A stretch of DNA of 7,760 bases, taken from the NCBI GenBank assembly GCA_049515175.1, contig JBEKUI010000227.1, positions 1 through 7,760 on the forward strand, in the 5' to 3' direction. The stretch comes from JACQNR01 sp049515175 (GTDB taxonomy: Bacteria > Acidobacteriota > Terriglobia > UBA7540). The notes beneath the pieces were generated by a model. The model was not told where the DNA came from. It saw nothing but the letters and a program-made list of their open reading frames with translations, and did not search any database. The first letter of the stretch is position 1. Each line of letters begins with the position of its first letter. Below are positions 5,780 to 7,760 of this stretch, piece after piece. The position numbers and the translations under genes are program-made.

Positions 5780-5795
5780 TCCAATTTATATTGGA
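5780..5795. repeat. TCCAAT-TTAT-ATTGGA hairpin
   Basis: A perfect 6-bp inverted repeat with a 4-nt loop, 41 nt beyond the gmhA stop on its downstream side. It is too A/T-rich for a strong terminator and may be a protein site or part of the adjacent transposon remnant. Confidence 0.35.
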
Positions 5796-5836
5796 CGCGG
5801 TTTTGGCGACTCACAGGGTGTTTGAATCTTACGCCG

Positions 5837-6469
5837 TCAGACATTTCCTGCGTGCAAATCCCCGCAAGGATCCCCTCGCCGACTGGAAGCCAGCTCCGTC
5901 TCGGTAATCTCGGAAAGAATGTGGCCAATAAGAATATGAGCTTCTTGGATCCGGGGCGTCGTTTCGGCAGGAACGCAGATGCAATACTGCGCCTGTTCTT
6001 TTAGCATCGCGCCGTCCCTCCCGGTCAATCCCACTGTCACTAAGCCCCTGGCTTTGGCAACAGCCAGGCCCTTCAAGACATTCACCGACCTTCCGCTGGT
6101 TGAAATGCCCACGGCAACGTCATCTTTGTAGCCGAGGGCTTCCACCTGGCGCGCAAATACATTTTCGTAAAGGTAATCGTTCCCGATACCCGTCAGTGCA
6201 GAAGTGTTTGTGGTTAGCGCGAGGGCCGGCAGGGGTGGCCGCTCTAGCTGAAATCTGCCCACAAATTCCGCAGCGATGTGCTGGGCATCGGCGGCACTTC
6301 CGCCGTTGCCAAAGAGTAGAATCTTGTGCCCTCCCTGAAGGGCCCTCAGGAACTCTATCGCCACCGTCGCGATCAAGTGAACGAGACTCTTGTCTTGAAG
6401 GAGGGCCTGTTTGACGGCGAGACTTTCCTGAATCGAGCCTTCCACACGGTGGATCAGCGGTTGTGTCAT
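5837..6469 (-). CDS. gmhA: SIS-domain phosphoheptose isomerase (GmhA type)
   Basis: Predicted to isomerise sedoheptulose 7-phosphate to glycero-manno-heptose 7-phosphate in the cytosol, the first step to ADP-heptose for lipopolysaccharide core or other heptose glycans. The 210 residues form a single SIS domain: LLFGNGGSAADAQHIAAEFV (51-70), GIGNDYLYENVFARQVEALG (94-113), GISTSGRSVNVL (121-132), LTGRDGAML (148-156) and RIQEAHILIGHILSEI (173-188). Glu68 and His183 align with the E. coli catalytic pair Glu65/His180. About 18 extra C-terminal residues (from ASSRRGDPC) go beyond the usual end. The ATG at 6469 is chosen because AGAGG lies about 6 nt upstream and family similarity begins near it; the frame is open to 6577. 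No gmhB, hldE or glycosyltransferase lies alongside, so it stands alone here. Another SIS sugar-phosphate isomerase is the alternative. Confidence 0.87.
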   Translation of the reverse strand: MTQPLIHRVEGSIQESLAVKQALLQDKSLVHLIATVAIEFLRALQGGHKILLFGNGGSAADAQHIAAEFVGRFQLERPPLPALALTTNTSALTGIGNDYLYENVFARQVEALGYKDDVAVGISTSGRSVNVLKGLAVAKARGLVTVGLTGRDGAMLKEQAQYCICVPAETTPRIQEAHILIGHILSEITETELASSRRGDPCGDLHAGNV

Positions 6470-6601
6470 GTGGCACCTCTGCGTGTAACGTTGCATTATT
6501 CCGACTACGAATTCAAGAATATCCCATTCCGGATGCAAGAGCCTTCCGGGTCGGGCGCTGCGGGACAAGAGACGCATGCATATATCCGGCCTCTGTGAAC
6601 T

Positions 6602-6620
6602 GAGGAGTGCGATGCTCCTC
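6602..6620. repeat. GAGGAG/CTCCTC hairpin upstream of gmhA
   Basis: GAGGAG (6602-6607) and CTCCTC (6615-6620) pair perfectly around a 7-nt loop. It lies about 130 nt before the gmhA start, between divergently oriented sequences, with no T-run on either side. Function unknown. Confidence 0.35.
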
Positions 6621-6653
6621 GGGCCCTGATGGAATGTGCGCTTCTTCTCCTAA

Positions 6654-7034
6654 TCAGGTCAGGTCAGCCTGGCTCAGGGACTGGCGCTGGCCCGCAACCT
6701 GGAGAAATTCCTGAAATTTGCGCCTCGCGCGCTCTGCGGCGTCACGGCTGCGGGATTGGAGCAGGAATACGAGCGCGACGCCGATACCGACCCAACGCTC
6801 GAGAGCTTCGCGTACGGATGTCTCCTGTTCGATTCGGATTCGACCAGGATTCTGAACGAAGGAATGCCTCTGGAGCTACTCAAGGATGCCGCGACCCGGA
6901 GCGTCCTTCCGCCTCACCCACGTCGCGAAATTGCGCTGGCGACTTGGGTCAGGGCCTTCCTGCTCGGAAACTGTGGGTGGGCAGGGTTTGTGAGAATGTG
7001 GCCGTGGATGGCGGTGGGTGGCGGTGGAAGGTAA
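6654..7034 (+). pseudogene. Fragment of an unrecognised soluble protein
   Basis: The frame opens after a TAA at 6651-6653 without a proper start codon. It reads like genuine protein up to about 6971: LALARNLEKFLKFAPRAL, then EYERDADTDPTLESFAYGCL, LFDSDSTRILNEGMPLELL and REIALATWVRAFLLGN. The mix of helical, charged and hydrophobic residues and the codon choice look coding. The tail after that (Trp/Met/Gly-rich, coded by G-rich repeats) looks like non-coding sequence read in frame. I infer an internal piece of a larger alpha-helical protein with both ends lost. The DSDSTRILN...LPPHPRREIALATWVRA pattern seems familiar from large hypothetical proteins of Acidobacteriota and Planctomycetes, but I cannot name a family. 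The left junction holds CAGGTCAGGTCAG (6655-6667). Confidence 0.45.
7001..7030. repeat. Three 10-bp G-rich tandem units
   Basis: GCCGTGGATG, GCGGTGGGTG and GCGGTGGAAG follow one another without gaps. Just before them lies GGGTGGGCAGGG (6975-6986). The + strand is thus a dense run of GG/GGG blocks that could fold as a quadruplex. It begins where the protein-like part of the 6654 fragment fades, so it may mark the break point. Confidence 0.45.
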
Positions 7035-7349
7035 GTCGTTGAAAACACGTGATATTTAACCACCAACCCCTGCAAGGAGACTTTGCGCAGTATTTGCTAT
7101 AACTTACGAGGATTTTGTATGGTTTTTCAGAAAATAACCCCTGCCCTGACCCCTCCCAATGCTGCAATCAACGGCTGACAAAGTGTTCTGTTCCTAGCGC
7201 ATGCTCACGGTAGCCGTGGTAGGTTTCAGCAGATTCTCGAAACCCCTCAGGTTGGCTCGTGGTCGCTGCGAAAACCCTATTTCTATCGCGCCAATCGTCC
7301 CAGGGAAGTCCTAACCACTCCGCGGATGGAGTTTTTGCGAAGGGCAGGA
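7035..7349. other. Intergenic region, no recognised gene
   Basis: These 315 bases hold no supported gene. The middle (about 7080-7140) is more A/T-rich. A 19-codon frame at 7119-7178 (MVFQKITPALTPPNAAING) has an ACGAGG-type ribosome site about 7 nt upstream, but it is too short to call. A CACGG-TAG-CCGTG hairpin lies at 7206-7218. Confidence 0.4.
7317..7336 (+). terminator. Possible small intrinsic terminator
   Basis: ACTCC (7317-7321) and GGAGT (7328-7332) pair around GCGGAT, and the strand continues with TTTT. The stem is only 5 bp, so it would be weak. It would stop transcripts entering the IS1595-like element from the left. Confidence 0.25.
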
Positions 7350-7376
7350 GAAAAGAAGACGGATCAGTGAAACCAT
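7350..7376 (-). pseudogene. Second scrap of the integrase-core transposase start
   Basis: The minus strand reads ATG then VSLIRLLF before similarity stops. At DNA level 7351-7373 matches 5731-5753 at 21 of 23 bases, and both read in the same orientation. This copy keeps the ATG that the other has lost. Only the first nine codons remain; the following sequence (CPSQK...) is unrelated. It directly adjoins the left end of the IS1595-like element. Confidence 0.45.
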
Positions 7377-7381
7377 GAGCG

Positions 7382-7450
7382 TGAGTATGCCGCTGAATAT
7401 CTGAGTATGAATATCATGCTTGCTCCGGCGAAGAAAAAGCGATATCATGC
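7382..7450. repeat. Repeat-dense left end of the IS1595-like element
   Basis: Three short exact repeats interleave here: TGAGTATG at 7382-7389 and 7402-7409, TGAATATC at 7394-7401 and 7408-7415, and ATATCATGC at 7411-7419 and 7442-7450. They lie immediately before the transposase gene, where the terminal inverted repeat and transposase binding sites should be. The exact tip cannot be fixed because the right end is outside the window. Confidence 0.4.
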
Positions 7451-7760
7451 CGGGCATGAAAAGGGCTAAGCGCAAGAGAATGATGACGATCCAGAGATTC
7501 CGGCGACTTTTTGGGGACGAGGAGCGGTGCTGGGAGCACCTGCGGCGGGTACGCTGGCCGCGCGGTTTTGTTTGTCCGCGCTGTGGGGGAGGCAGTCGCG
7601 GCTACATGCGGGCCCGGCGGGTGGACGAGTGCCGGGCGTGCGGCTATCAGGGCTCGGTGACGGCGGGGACGATCTTCCACAAGGCGCGAGTGCCGCTGGC
7701 CGACTGGTTCTGGGCGATCTACCGGATGAGTCAAGGGAAGAAAGGGATCTCGGCGCTGCA
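7447..7760 (+). CDS. IS1595-family (ISXO2-like) transposase, N-terminal part
   Basis: The frame runs open to the end of the window, giving 104 complete codons; the C-terminal two thirds, including the DDE-type core, are not seen. After a basic leader (KRAKRKR) comes MTIQRFRRLFGDEERCWEHL, then RWPRGFVCPRCGG and ECRACGYQ. Cys43, Cys46, Cys62 and Cys65 form the zinc ribbon typical of IS1595 transposases. It is followed by VTAGTIFHKARVPLADWFWA and the YRMSQGKKGISALQ stretch that leads into the ISXO2-like domain. The start is uncertain: ATG codons at 7447, 7456, 7480 and 7483 are all in frame and none has a strong ribosome site. Family similarity begins at 7483. The product would cut and paste its own element. 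No frameshift or stop is seen, so it may be active. Confidence 0.88.
   Translation, partial: MPGMKRAKRKRMMTIQRFRRLFGDEERCWEHLRRVRWPRGFVCPRCGGGSRGYMRARRVDECRACGYQGSVTAGTIFHKARVPLADWFWAIYRMSQGKKGISAL

Noticed and set aside
7119..7178. 19-codon frame with a fair ribosome site
   Set aside because: Too short and unsupported by any motif or neighbour; mentioned only in the intergenic entry.
7414..7734. Minus-strand 106-codon frame at the right edge
   Set aside because: It is antisense to the IS1595-like transposase, whose zinc ribbon and ISXO2-type motifs are clear on the plus strand.
1..7760. CRISPR array, toxin-antitoxin pair, phage or defence genes
   Set aside because: No regularly spaced repeats with spacers and no proteins of these types were found on either strand.

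Overview
The window looks like accessory chromosome from a high-GC soil or sediment bacterium. The best guess is an Acidobacteriota of the Solibacter/Bryobacter type. The grounds are a secreted TPR-rich protein, the start of a DUF6807 ('PmoA-like') lipoprotein, a zinc-type UroD-fold methyltransferase, and several decayed transposases. This is inference from protein flavour; no rRNA or other phylogenetic marker is present.

Layout. 1-388: an AT-rich block (about 1-170) with a clean A/T hairpin, then ordinary noncoding sequence. 389-1651 (+): exported protein with about ten TPRs. 1652-1969: intergenic stretch rich in inverted repeats. 1970-4048 (-): a small amino-sugar cluster transcribed leftwards, gntR/UTRA regulator, then a shrunken DUF6807 lipoprotein, then nagB (glucosamine-6-phosphate deaminase). 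4160-4315 (+): C-terminal scrap of a transposase, probably IS1380-like. 4527-5579 (+): UroD-family cobamide-type methyltransferase, divergent from gntR. 5622-5759 (-): N-terminal scrap of an integrase-core transposase. 5837-6469 (-): gmhA-type SIS isomerase. 6654-7034 (+): orphan fragment of an unrecognised protein. 7035-7380: noncoding apart from a second, about 27-bp scrap of the same integrase-core transposase start. 7382-7760 (+): left end and first 104 codons of an IS1595-family transposase that runs off the window.

How the parts work together. The regulator is a HutC/UTRA GntR protein, the class that includes NagR/YvoA and DasR, which sense aminosugar phosphates. It lies 45 nt upstream of the lipoprotein and in the same direction as nagB, so a GlcN6P-responsive operon is the natural reading. 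A palindrome with a TCTAGA core overlaps the gntR start codon and partly matches the DasR 'dre' operator, suggesting autoregulation. The lipoprotein appears to have lost its central domain in frame, so the operon may be partly decayed.

I see no phage, CRISPR, toxin-antitoxin or defence system, and no convincing new multi-gene system. The most interesting items are the apparent in-frame internal deletion in the DUF6807 lipoprotein, the operator-like palindrome, the paired transposase scraps, the unrecognised gene fragment, and the repeat-dense IS1595 left end.
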